From: Methylococcaceae bacterium
Lineage (GTDB): Bacteria > Pseudomonadota > Gammaproteobacteria > Methylococcales > Methylomonadaceae
DNA length: 6,684 bases
Direction: 5' to 3'
NCBI GenBank assembly: GCA_030699345.1
Contig: JAUYMX010000406.1
Coordinates: 1-6,684 of the forward strand
Under the pieces are notes generated by a model. It made no database searches. It was not told where the DNA came from and saw only the letters and a program-made list of their open reading frames with translations. Positions 1 to 6,495 of this stretch are shown piece after piece. A program made the position numbers and the translations under genes. Every line of letters begins with the position of its first letter. Within the stretch, counting starts at the first letter, position 1.

Positions 1-34
1 TTCTACCGCTTTTGACCGGTAAAAGACGAGAAGG

Positions 35-2548
35 ATGCAAGAAAATTATCAACCATTGACCATCGAGCAAGATGCACAAAACGCTTGGGAAACCTCGGGT
101 GTGTTTAATGTTTCAGAGTCGTCCACACAGGAAAAGTATTACTGCCTGGCCATGTTTCCTTACCCCAGCGGCAAACTGCACATGGGACATGTGCGAAATT
201 ACACCATTGGTGATGTGATTAGCCGTTACCAGCGCATGTTGGGCAAAAACGTCCTTCAGCCTATGGGCTGGGATGCGTTTGGCCTACCTGCCGAAAATGC
301 CGCCATGAAGCACGGCGTTCATCCGGCAGACTGGACCTACGAAAATATTGATTACATGCGCAACCAGCTTAAACAGTTGGGTTTTGCTTATGATTGGCAT
401 AGAGAGTTAGCCACATGTGATCCTTCATATTACAAATGGGAGCAATGGTTTTTCTTGAAACTCCTGGAAAAAGGTCTGGTTTATAAAAAGACAGCGCCAG
501 TCAATTGGTGTCCTAATGACATGACCGTGCTGGCTAACGAGCAGGTGATTGACGGCTGTTGCTGGCGTTGTGATACCCACGTCGAGCGTAAAGAAATTGC
601 GCAATGGTTTCTTAAAATTACCGACTATGCCGATGAATTATTGACCTCGCTAGAGACCTTAGACGGTTGGCCGGAGCAGGTCAAAACCATGCAGGCCAAC
701 TGGATCGGTCGTTCTGAAGGCGTTGAGCTGGATTTTGCTGTGCCGGATTCAGATAAGCCGGTCAGAGTTTACACAACCCGTCCAGACACCCTGATGGGTG
801 TGACTTATTTGGCTGTCGCCGCTGAGCATCCGTTGGCATTGAAAGCCGCCGACACCAATCCTGAAATAGCCGCATTTATTGCTGAATGCAAGCTGATGGA
901 AACATCGGAAGCGGCTATGGAAACCATGGAAAAGCGCGGTGTGGATTCTGGAATCAAGGCTGTTCATCCGCTTACCGGCGAGCAAGTGCCTGTATGGATC
1001 GCCAATTTTGTATTGATGAGTTACGGCACCGGTGCGGTGATGTCAGTGCCTGCGCATGATCAGCGTGATTTTGAATTTGCTCAAAAATACGGCATTGCTA
1101 TCAAGCAAGTGATTTTTGCTGCCGAAGGCGGAGAAGCCGATTGTTCAACGCAAGCTTATACAGCTAAAGGCGTTTTAATAAATTCTGGAGTTTTCGACGG
1201 ACTGCGTTCCCAGCAGGCGTTTATAAAAATTGCCGAAACCTTGGAACAACAAGGTAAAGGCCAACGCAAAACCAATTTCCGTCTACGCGATTGGGGCGTA
1301 TCCCGTCAGCGTTACTGGGGCGCACCGATTCCGGTCATTTATTGCGACGATTGCGGTACGGTGCCGGTGCCTGAAGCTGATTTGCCGGTTGAATTACCCA
1401 GAGATGTTGTGCTGGATGGTTCGCAATCGCCGCTGGTGGCGCATCCGACCTTCTCGCATGTCGATTGTCCCAAGTGCGGCAAGCCTGCACGCAGGGAAAC
1501 CGATACATTCGATACATTTATGGAATCGTCCTGGTATTTTGCAAGATTTACTTGTGAAAATCCCCCTCAGTCCCCCTTTGTTAAAGGGGGAAGTGAAAAG
1601 CACCCCCCTTTGCAAAAGGGGGGTGGAGGGGATTCTATGCTGGACTCCAGCGCCAATTACTGGTTGCCGGTGGATCAGTATATCGGCGGTATCGAACATG
1701 CCATTCTGCATTTGTTGTATGCGCGTTTTTATACCAAATTGCTGCGTGATGAAGGTTTGATAGTCTGTGACGAGCCGTTTAAAAAGCTGTTGACTCAAGG
1801 CATGGTGCTCAAAGACGGCAGCAAAATGTCTAAATCCAAAGGCAACACTGTTGACCCGCAAGCATTAATCGATCAGTACGGCGCCGATACCGTGCGTTTG
1901 TTCATTATGTTTGCCGCGCCACCTGAGCAATCACTGGAATGGTCTGATAGCGGTGTGGAAGGTGGATTCAGGTTTCTTAAAAGATTGTGGAAACTGGTTT
2001 ATCAGCATGTGGAGGCGGGCAAAAGTCAGCCGTTAGATAAACAAGCTTTAACCGAAGAACAGCAAGCCGTGCGCCGCCAAGTGCATCTGACGATTCAAAA
2101 AGTCACTGACGATTTTGGTCGTCGCTTAACTTTTAATACCGCTATTGCCGCCAATATGGAATTGGTCAATACCTTATCCAAGTTTGTTGATGAGTCAGAT
2201 AACGGTCGTGCTGTAAGGCAAGAAGCGCTGGAAAGCATCGTGTTGCTGCTGTCACCGATTGTGCCGCATGTTACACATCAGTTGTGGCTTGATTTGGGTC
2301 ATCAACAAGCTGTTGTTAGTGAACAATGGCCTAGAGTTGATGAGTCAGCGTTAGCGCAAAATACCCTGGTATTGGTAATTCAAGTCAATGGCAAGCTGCG
2401 CAGTAAGTTATCGGTATCAGTGGATGCGAGCAAAGAAGACATTGAAAAACTGGTATTAAGTGATGAGCAAGCCATACGATTCTTGGAAGGCAAACCGGTT
2501 AAAAAAGTGATTGTAGTGCCAGGCAAGCTGGTCAATATTGTGGTCTAA
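35..2548 (+). CDS. leuS: Leucyl-tRNA synthetase (LeuRS, class I), with an in-frame palindromic insertion
   Basis: Cytoplasmic enzyme that charges tRNA-Leu with leucine using ATP and edits mischarged products. Visible motifs: HMGH (HIGH box) at residues 49-52; a Cys cluster at C159, C175, C176 and C179; the CP1 editing site with TTRPDTLMG at 247-255 (T252 falls at the E. coli editing-threonine position) and GTGAVMSVPAHD at 331-342 (D342); a CxxC...CxxC ribbon at C437/C440 and C478/C481, which E. coli LeuRS lacks as I recall its sequence; KMSKS at 597-601; then the anticodon-binding and C-terminal domains, ending in VPGKLVNIVV. At 837 aa it is shorter than E. coli (860), because the long leucine-specific insert before KMSKS is reduced to a few residues (GMVLKDGS). 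Against that, residues about 508-534 are extra and are encoded by a palindromic repeat. The start is supported by the family N-terminus MQENYQP; the purine-rich AAGG abuts the ATG, so the Shine-Dalgarno is poorly spaced. It is first in the visible leuS-lptE-holA operon, whose promoter lies outside the window. The catalytic motifs are intact, so the enzyme is probably functional. Confidence 0.98.
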   Translation: MQENYQPLTIEQDAQNAWETSGVFNVSESSTQEKYYCLAMFPYPSGKLHMGHVRNYTIGDVISRYQRMLGKNVLQPMGWDAFGLPAENAAMKHGVHPADWTYENIDYMRNQLKQLGFAYDWHRELATCDPSYYKWEQWFFLKLLEKGLVYKKTAPVNWCPNDMTVLANEQVIDGCCWRCDTHVERKEIAQWFLKITDYADELLTSLETLDGWPEQVKTMQANWIGRSEGVELDFAVPDSDKPVRVYTTRPDTLMGVTYLAVAAEHPLALKAADTNPEIAAFIAECKLMETSEAAMETMEKRGVDSGIKAVHPLTGEQVPVWIANFVLMSYGTGAVMSVPAHDQRDFEFAQKYGIAIKQVIFAAEGGEADCSTQAYTAKGVLINSGVFDGLRSQQAFIKIAETLEQQGKGQRKTNFRLRDWGVSRQRYWGAPIPVIYCDDCGTVPVPEADLPVELPRDVVLDGSQSPLVAHPTFSHVDCPKCGKPARRETDTFDTFMESSWYFARFTCENPPQSPFVKGGSEKHPPLQKGGGGDSMLDSSANYWLPVDQYIGGIEHAILHLLYARFYTKLLRDEGLIVCDEPFKKLLTQGMVLKDGSKMSKSKGNTVDPQALIDQYGADTVRLFIMFAAPPEQSLEWSDSGVEGGFRFLKRLWKLVYQHVEAGKSQPLDKQALTEEQQAVRRQVHLTIQKVTDDFGRRLTFNTAIAANMELVNTLSKFVDESDNGRAVRQEALESIVLLLSPIVPHVTHQLWLDLGHQQAVVSEQWPRVDESALAQNTLVLVIQVNGKLRSKLSVSVDASKEDIEKLVLSDEQAIRFLEGKPVKKVIVVPGKLVNIVV
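1571..1591. repeat. Hairpin 1 of the leuS palindromic element
   Basis: TCCCCCTTT pairs perfectly with AAAGGGGGA (9 bp) across a 3-nt GTT loop. No U-tract follows, so it is not a rho-independent terminator. In mRNA it would be a stable stem that the ribosome must melt. Confidence 0.85.
1601..1625. repeat. Hairpin 2 of the leuS palindromic element
   Basis: CACCCCCCTTT pairs perfectly with AAAGGGGGGTG (11 bp) across a 3-nt GCA loop. Its core sequence closely resembles hairpin 1, so the element is built from two related hairpins in tandem, flanked by the terminal inverted repeats. GGAGGGGATT follows it, with no U-tract, so termination is not expected. Confidence 0.85.
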
Positions 2549-2553
2549 AGAGG
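2548..2553 (+). promoter_or_regulatory. Ribosome binding site that decides the lptE start
   Basis: AAGAGG lies on the last base of the leuS stop codon and just after it, 5 nt before a GTG at 2559. This is the best-spaced Shine-Dalgarno in the junction and favours the GTG at 2559 over the upstream TTG at 2538 and GTG at 2553. Confidence 0.6.
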
Positions 2554-2558
2554 TGTCA

Positions 2559-3053
2559 GTGGTTATAAGAATTGGTTTGCTGTTTGCGGCGTTGCTGTTA
2601 AGCAGTTGCGGGTATCATCTGAGGGGGGCTTATGCGTTACCTTCAGACCTTAAAAAAGTCTATGTGACTGGAGGTACGCCGCAGCTGCATGAGCAATTTA
2701 AGCAAATCATGAAAGCGTCCTCAGGACAGTTGCTTACGTCACCAGAAGGCGCAAGCATCGTTGTTAAAATTAGCAATGAAGATTTTCGTCGTAGAGCGCT
2801 GTCTTTGAGTTCACGTGGTAAATCCAACGAGTTTGAGCTGCTTTATCATCTTGAGTACGAACTTACCAATTCCAAAAATACTGCCTTAACTGAACTTTTG
2901 CCGCTGGAAATCAAACGCGAATATTTCAATGATCAGCAAGATATTATCGCCAAAGATAATGAAGAGGCTGTGATTCGCAAAGAAATGTATGAACAAGCCG
3001 TGCGATCTATCGTTAATCGTGCTCGAGTTGTTTTAGAAGCAAAAGCAAAATAA
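2559..3053 (+). CDS. lptE: LPS-assembly lipoprotein LptE (RlpB)
   Basis: Outer-membrane lipoprotein that plugs the LptD barrel and helps deliver lipopolysaccharide to the cell surface. From the chosen GTG start the protein is 164 aa. It has a short basic-hydrophobic signal peptide (VIRIGLLFAALLLSSC) and a lipobox LSSC, with the lipidated Cys at residue 17. The mature protein begins CGYHLRG, which matches the CGFHLR opening of E. coli LptE. The C-terminal half carries the family pattern FNDQQDIIAKDNEE followed by IRKEMYEQAVRSI. The reading frame is open upstream to a TTG at 2538, inside the end of leuS, giving 171 aa. I prefer GTG 2559 for its AAGAGG ribosome binding site and normal signal-peptide length; GTG 2553 is also possible. 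The start lies 10 bp after the leuS stop and the stop 2 bp before holA, so the three genes should be co-transcribed and translationally coupled. Confidence 0.93.
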   Translation: MVIRIGLLFAALLLSSCGYHLRGAYALPSDLKKVYVTGGTPQLHEQFKQIMKASSGQLLTSPEGASIVVKISNEDFRRRALSLSSRGKSNEFELLYHLEYELTNSKNTALTELLPLEIKREYFNDQQDIIAKDNEEAVIRKEMYEQAVRSIVNRARVVLEAKAK

Positions 3054-3055
3054 CC

Positions 3056-4081
3056 ATGCGCAGCAGCCCTAAGCAAATAAATGCCTTATTGCAAAAGGGC
3101 TTGCAGCCGGTTTATGTGATCACTGGCGATGAACCACTGCAGCAGGGTGAAGTGGCCGATGTCATCAGGAAAACGGCTAGAAAAGCTGGGTTTATCAGTC
3201 GGGAAGTGTTGTCAGTTGATGCGGGTTTTGATTGGAACAGTTTGGCGGTTTCTGCCGATTCGATGTCAATTTTTGCTGATAAACAAATCATCGAATTGCG
3301 ATTTACCACGGCAACGCCGGGCGCTGAAGGTTCAAAAGCGCTAATCAGTTATTGCGATCGACCAGACAGCGATACCTTGCTGTTGATCACCATGGGCAAA
3401 CTGGGTAAAGACGCTTTAAAAACCCGTTGGTTTCAGGCCTTAGATAACGTTGGTTGTGTCATACAAGTATGGCCACAAGAAGGACATGACCTGATTAGTT
3501 GGTTGCAACAGCGTTTACAACAGCGAGGCTTAACTGCTGATACTCAAGGCTTGAAACTTTTGGCGTCCAGAACTGAAGGCAACATGCTGGCCGCCGCGCA
3601 GGAAATTGAAAAACTATACGTTTTATATGGCGCGGCAAAACTGAGTCTTCAGCAAATTGAAGATGTGGTAGCTGACAGTTCTCGATACGATGTTTATAAG
3701 CTCGTTGATGCGGTCTTAGCCGGAAATGTTAAACGCATATTTAAAGTCATCTCCGGGCTGCAAGCAGAAGGTGTTGCAGCGCCGATCGTGCTTTGGGCGT
3801 TAACTAAAGAAGCCAGGAGTTTAATTAAGGTTCAGCAAGCCATTGCGCAAGGGCAGAATAGGGCCTTGGTATACAAAAACAATCAAATTTGGGATAAGCG
3901 TCAACCGTTGGTGGAAAGTGTTTTAAACAAATTACGTGTAAATGACCTTAATAAAATTTTGCTGTGGAGTGCCAAAGCGGATCAGCAAATTAAAGGTCAG
4001 CAATCGGGCAATGCCTGGGAGACAATTTTAACAGTTTGCCTGTTGTTTGCGGCCGTCAAACCTATGGTAAATACAGACTAA
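3056..4081 (+). CDS. holA: DNA polymerase III delta subunit (clamp-loader wrench)
   Basis: The delta subunit opens the beta sliding clamp in the gamma/tau clamp-loader complex at the replication fork. The protein is 341 aa, against 343 in E. coli. It opens with the family N-terminus (LQKGLQPVYVITGDEPLQQ, residues 12-30). MSIFADKQ at 70-77 aligns with the E. coli MSLFASRQ segment, so I72-F73 correspond to the L73-F74 wedge that opens the clamp. Further family signatures are EGNMLAAAQEIEKL at 174-187 and SRYDVYKLVDAVLAG at 209-223, leading into the helical collar domain. As is normal for delta, no Walker A motif is seen in the AAA+-like region. ATG 3056 sits 2 bp after the lptE stop without a clear Shine-Dalgarno, which suggests coupling. 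In E. coli, nadD follows holA; here the operon ends and the 3' end overlaps an opposing gene by 20 bp. Confidence 0.96.
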   Translation: MRSSPKQINALLQKGLQPVYVITGDEPLQQGEVADVIRKTARKAGFISREVLSVDAGFDWNSLAVSADSMSIFADKQIIELRFTTATPGAEGSKALISYCDRPDSDTLLLITMGKLGKDALKTRWFQALDNVGCVIQVWPQEGHDLISWLQQRLQQRGLTADTQGLKLLASRTEGNMLAAAQEIEKLYVLYGAAKLSLQQIEDVVADSSRYDVYKLVDAVLAGNVKRIFKVISGLQAEGVAAPIVLWALTKEARSLIKVQQAIAQGQNRALVYKNNQIWDKRQPLVESVLNKLRVNDLNKILLWSAKADQQIKGQQSGNAWETILTVCLLFAAVKPMVNTD

Positions 4082-4745
4082 ATCTGGCGCCACCCAAGCT
4101 GCTGGCATTGTCTGTCTTAATGTAGCCATGACTGCTGCCTTGACGGTGCATTTTTGCAATAGTTGCTACAAAAAACAGTCCCAGTCCAGTGTTTCCGGTG
4201 ACTACATCAATCCCGAAGGATTTCTGACTATCGGCTAGAAAGTTCTCTGGATAGCCCGCACCATCGTCTTCGATATAAAAAACCACATACTCGTCTTCCT
4301 GTCTGGCGGATAACAATATTTTGCTGTGACAATAACGCTGAGCATTATTTACTAATGTGCTGATGGCATTGCTGACTAAAGTGCTATCGCAAAAGCAAAA
4401 TAAATCGTCGTCACACTCGGCAATTAGCTCAATTTCGCTTAGAGCCAACAAGCTGGATTGTTGAGCAACAATCTCATTCAAAATATCTCTCACGCTGCTT
4501 TCATCGACATTAAGATTAAATTGCGAGGCATCGATTTTATAGAGAGTCAGCAGTTGCATTAGGCTGTTATTTAAACGATTTGATTCAAATTCCAATTGTT
4601 TAAATTCCGGCGGCTTAGCTTCGGGGTACTGGCTTTCTAGTTGGCTAATAAGCGCACGAAGATTACTTAGCGAATTTTTCATATCATGGACTGAAGACGC
4701 CAAAATCGCAGGGAAGTGAACAGTAAGAGCTTGTGAATCTGTCAT
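4062..4745 (-). CDS. Soluble sensor-less histidine kinase
   Basis: Predicted cytoplasmic protein-histidine kinase of 227 aa, with no membrane segment and no PAS, GAF or other input domain. A short N-terminus leads into a dimerisation/phosphoacceptor helix with SSVHDMKNSLSNL (H20, HD-x-KN H-box) and a second helix at about 50-72. The HATPase domain is complete: N-box STLVNNAQRY at 129-138, G1 EDDGAGYP at 159-166 and G2 GNTGLGLFF at 184-192. It should autophosphorylate H20. The obvious partner is the REC-TPR protein encoded directly upstream; the ATG lies 10 bp after that stop. An in-frame ATG at 4817 would give 251 aa and overlap the upstream gene by about 60 bp. I prefer 4745 because the H-box then follows a typical short leader; neither start has a good Shine-Dalgarno. 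Its stop (TAG) lies inside the end of holA, tail to tail. The family role is clear, but the stimulus and pathway are unknown. Confidence 0.88.
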   Translation of the reverse strand: MTDSQALTVHFPAILASSVHDMKNSLSNLRALISQLESQYPEAKPPEFKQLEFESNRLNNSLMQLLTLYKIDASQFNLNVDESSVRDILNEIVAQQSSLLALSEIELIAECDDDLFCFCDSTLVSNAISTLVNNAQRYCHSKILLSARQEDEYVVFYIEDDGAGYPENFLADSQKSFGIDVVTGNTGLGLFFVATIAKMHRQGSSHGYIKTDNASSLGGARFSLYLP

Positions 4746-4755
4746 GAAATCTATT

Positions 4756-6378
4756 TTATTTGAGTTTAGTGCTGGCGAGGCGGGCCAGTTCCGTTTGTAG
4801 GCCACCAATTTTGTCATGGGTAATGCCTAGTTGAACGGCCTTGTTAATATACGCTTGAGCTTTCTGGACTTTGGCCATGGTGCTGCCTGATGTTTTAAGG
4901 TCATGCAGCATAATTTTGGTGATATTCAGTACGATAGTCTGATTGTTCGGCAGATTGCCAACAGCTTGCTCTAATATCCCCAAGGCTTCTTTAATTTTGC
5001 CTTCTTTAAACAAGCTAACGCCGTTGTTATTTATATCAACCAGCTCCTGTTTAACTCTATGTATTAAGGATTCAGCATAGTTTTCGCCCATTACAGTGGT
5101 ACAGACCTGGGTAATGGTTTCAAGAAATTTTTTGTCGTCAATATTGGTTTTGATCAAGTCTTGCATGATGTGATCGAAAACTTCGGTATCTCCTTTTTTA
5201 AAGCAGGCTTGTGCTATTTCTAAACGAAGTTCTCTTGGCGCTTCCTGACCAAATTGTTCATTTAATTTGACTGTTTTCTCATAAGATTCCTGCGCCAGTA
5301 CGTTTTTTCCTAGAGCGCCATAAATTTCACTTTCTAAGGTAGCGGCTCTGAGCCTGGCTTCGGGGTCGTTTGGAAATTGTTCTAACAAGTCACTCACCAA
5401 ATTAAGCAAGTTGCTGTTGGGATTATTTTTTAATAAATTTTTGGCTAACCCAGAAAAGTCACGTGATGATTTGTGTACAGAATGCTTGCCTAGCTTAATA
5501 GCCGCTCTGTAGGCTTTGTTGGCAATATCAACTTGCTCAGCTTTGTCCGCTAATAAAGCGATTTGTTGTTGGCGTAATATGGTTTGTGGCGACAGCTCAA
5601 TAGCTTGATTTAATGCTGTTAAGGCAGCTTGAATGTTACCCGTTGCTTCATGCGCTTTTGCCAGCCAGTCGTAGGCTTCCAATTGCATAGGAAACTGCAG
5701 AATAATATCTTGTAAGCCATCTATTGCTTGTTCGTAATCCGCTTGCATAAAAGCGATGATGGCGAGGCCTAATCTAGCCCACGGCAGGTCTCGTTCTAAT
5801 AAAACATCAAGATAGATTGCCTTGGCAGTTTTTAAATCACTGATTTTAAGGGCAAGTTCTGCGCGAATTTTTAGCAACTGCATGCGCATTTTTTTATCAT
5901 TTTGGGCCAGCAGCTTTTCGCAATTGCCAATAGCTTGATACAAATTGCCTTGATCCAATTCAATCTCAATATCGGCCAGGGCTTGCTTGCGCATAAAACA
6001 ACGTTCCAAGCGATTCAACAACTGCTGACCGTTAAACGGCTTGATGAGATAATCGTCGGGCTTATTATCAACAGCACTAAGCACCATTCCCGGATTTTGT
6101 TCGCTGGTGACCAGGATAAAGATCGCATTGAAGGGGAGTAATTTAAGGTGTTTAGCTTCTTCAAGCACCTGTTGACCATTTTTGCCAGTGCCAAGATTGT
6201 AATCGCACAAAACTATGTCAAAACTGTTCTTACGCATTGCTGCGATGGCATTTACCCCTGATTCTGCTTCAACAATGCGCTGGGCATTCATGTCATACAG
6301 AATATGCTTGAGGGTTTCGCGCATGACCGCTTGGTCTTCTGCGACTAGGATGTGTTGAGAGTTGAGATTTAGCTTCAT
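4756..6378 (-). CDS. Response regulator with receiver domain fused to TPR-like repeats
   Basis: Predicted cytoplasmic 540-aa response regulator. The receiver domain (about 8-127) has every catalytic residue: acidic pair E14/D15 (ILVAEDQ), phosphoacceptor D59 (DIVLCDYNLG), T91 (FILVTSE) and K113 (YLIKPF). The remainder is helical. TPR-like units are readable at about 166-195, 200-231 (ADYEQAIDGLQDIILQFP), 234-265 (EAYDWLAKAHEATGNIQAALTALNQAIELSP in two runs) and 448-478 (GVSLFKEGKIKEALGILEQAV), with more degenerate helices at 320-445. No DNA-binding, GGDEF, EAL, HD-GYP or methylesterase output domain is visible, so output is probably through protein contacts made by the repeats. It is first in an operon with a soluble histidine kinase, its likely phosphodonor. 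ATG 6378 places the REC domain at the usual position, but no good Shine-Dalgarno precedes it. It is transcribed divergently from htpG. I do not recognise a characterised gene name. Confidence 0.9.
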   Translation of the reverse strand: MKLNLNSQHILVAEDQAVMRETLKHILYDMNAQRIVEAESGVNAIAAMRKNSFDIVLCDYNLGTGKNGQQVLEEAKHLKLLPFNAIFILVTSEQNPGMVLSAVDNKPDDYLIKPFNGQQLLNRLERCFMRKQALADIEIELDQGNLYQAIGNCEKLLAQNDKKMRMQLLKIRAELALKISDLKTAKAIYLDVLLERDLPWARLGLAIIAFMQADYEQAIDGLQDIILQFPMQLEAYDWLAKAHEATGNIQAALTALNQAIELSPQTILRQQQIALLADKAEQVDIANKAYRAAIKLGKHSVHKSSRDFSGLAKNLLKNNPNSNLLNLVSDLLEQFPNDPEARLRAATLESEIYGALGKNVLAQESYEKTVKLNEQFGQEAPRELRLEIAQACFKKGDTEVFDHIMQDLIKTNIDDKKFLETITQVCTTVMGENYAESLIHRVKQELVDINNNGVSLFKEGKIKEALGILEQAVGNLPNNQTIVLNITKIMLHDLKTSGSTMAKVQKAQAYINKAVQLGITHDKIGGLQTELARLASTKLK

Positions 6379-6423
6379 ATGGGGTTAAAGGGTAGTGCCA
6401 TATTTTTTGCTGTCCAGCTTAGG

Positions 6424-6449
6424 CTTGAAAAAAAACAATACATCCCCAT
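6424..6449 (+). promoter_or_regulatory. Heat-shock (sigma-32/RpoH) promoter of htpG
   Basis: The -35 element CTTGAA (6424-6429) and -10 element CCCCAT (6444-6449, followed by AA) are separated by 14 nt. They match the E. coli RpoH consensus CTTGAA...CCCCATnT in every fixed base except the final T. Transcription should begin near 6456-6458, leaving a leader of about 40 nt before the htpG ATG. htpG is a classical RpoH-regulon gene in E. coli, so sequence and context agree. Confidence 0.85.
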
Positions 6450-6476
6450 AAATGCAGGACTTGATTTTTTATAACT

Positions 6477-6484
6477 GAAGAGGA
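6477..6484 (+). promoter_or_regulatory. htpG ribosome binding site
   Basis: GAAGAGGA lies 11 nt before the ATG at 6496, a somewhat long but workable spacing. A run of six T at 6465-6470 lies just upstream and could pair with it (see findings). Confidence 0.6.
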
Positions 6485-6495
6485 AAAAACTGAAA

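Larger units (their letters stand above)
1559..1634. repeat. Palindromic G/C-tract repeat element inserted in frame within leuS
   Basis: A segment of about 76 bp unlike its surroundings. Its ends form imperfect inverted repeats: AATCCCCCTC at 1559-1568 and GAGGGGATT at 1626-1634, differing by one C. Inside are two tight hairpins (1571-1591 and 1601-1625). It replaces a short loop between ARFTC and MLDSSANYWLPVD; E. coli has six residues there (PQYKEG), against 27 here, a net gain of about 21 codons that keeps frame. It encodes Pro/Gly-rich peptide including NPPQSPFVKGGS and HPPLQKGGGG. Scanning stops by eye, two of three forward frames and one reverse frame are open across it, which helps it survive inside genes. 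Architecture and behaviour resemble the MITE-like or Rickettsia-palindromic-element-like repeats known to sit within coding regions. Family membership is inferred, because only one copy is present here. Confidence 0.85.

Noticed and set aside
10..24. Small imperfect palindrome around ACCGGT just upstream of leuS
   Set aside because: Only a 6-bp core with a mismatch before three flanking T/A pairs; too short to call an operator, and the upstream context is missing.
749..985. 78-codon - strand frame inside the LeuRS editing domain
   Set aside because: Antisense shadow of strongly conserved LeuRS coding sequence; no family resemblance.
1571..1625. Rho-independent terminator inside leuS
   Set aside because: The stems are strong, but neither is followed by a U-tract and termination here would truncate an essential enzyme.
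1230..1861. Open frames of 60-176 codons overlapping leuS in other frames, on both strands
   Set aside because: They run antisense or out of frame across a gene with full LeuRS homology. They stay open partly because the palindromic element lacks stops in those frames, and their translations show no recognisable domain.
3112..3344. Short frames on both strands within holA
   Set aside because: Overlapped completely by holA, which matches its family throughout.
5902..6141. 79-codon + strand frame inside the REC-TPR gene
   Set aside because: Antisense to the end of the receiver domain and the linker after it, where the - strand frame has clear REC motifs.
6384..6402. Possible sigma-54 promoter (TGGCAC on the - strand) upstream of the REC-TPR gene
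   Set aside because: The -24 half matches but the required TTGC at -12 is absent at the correct spacing.
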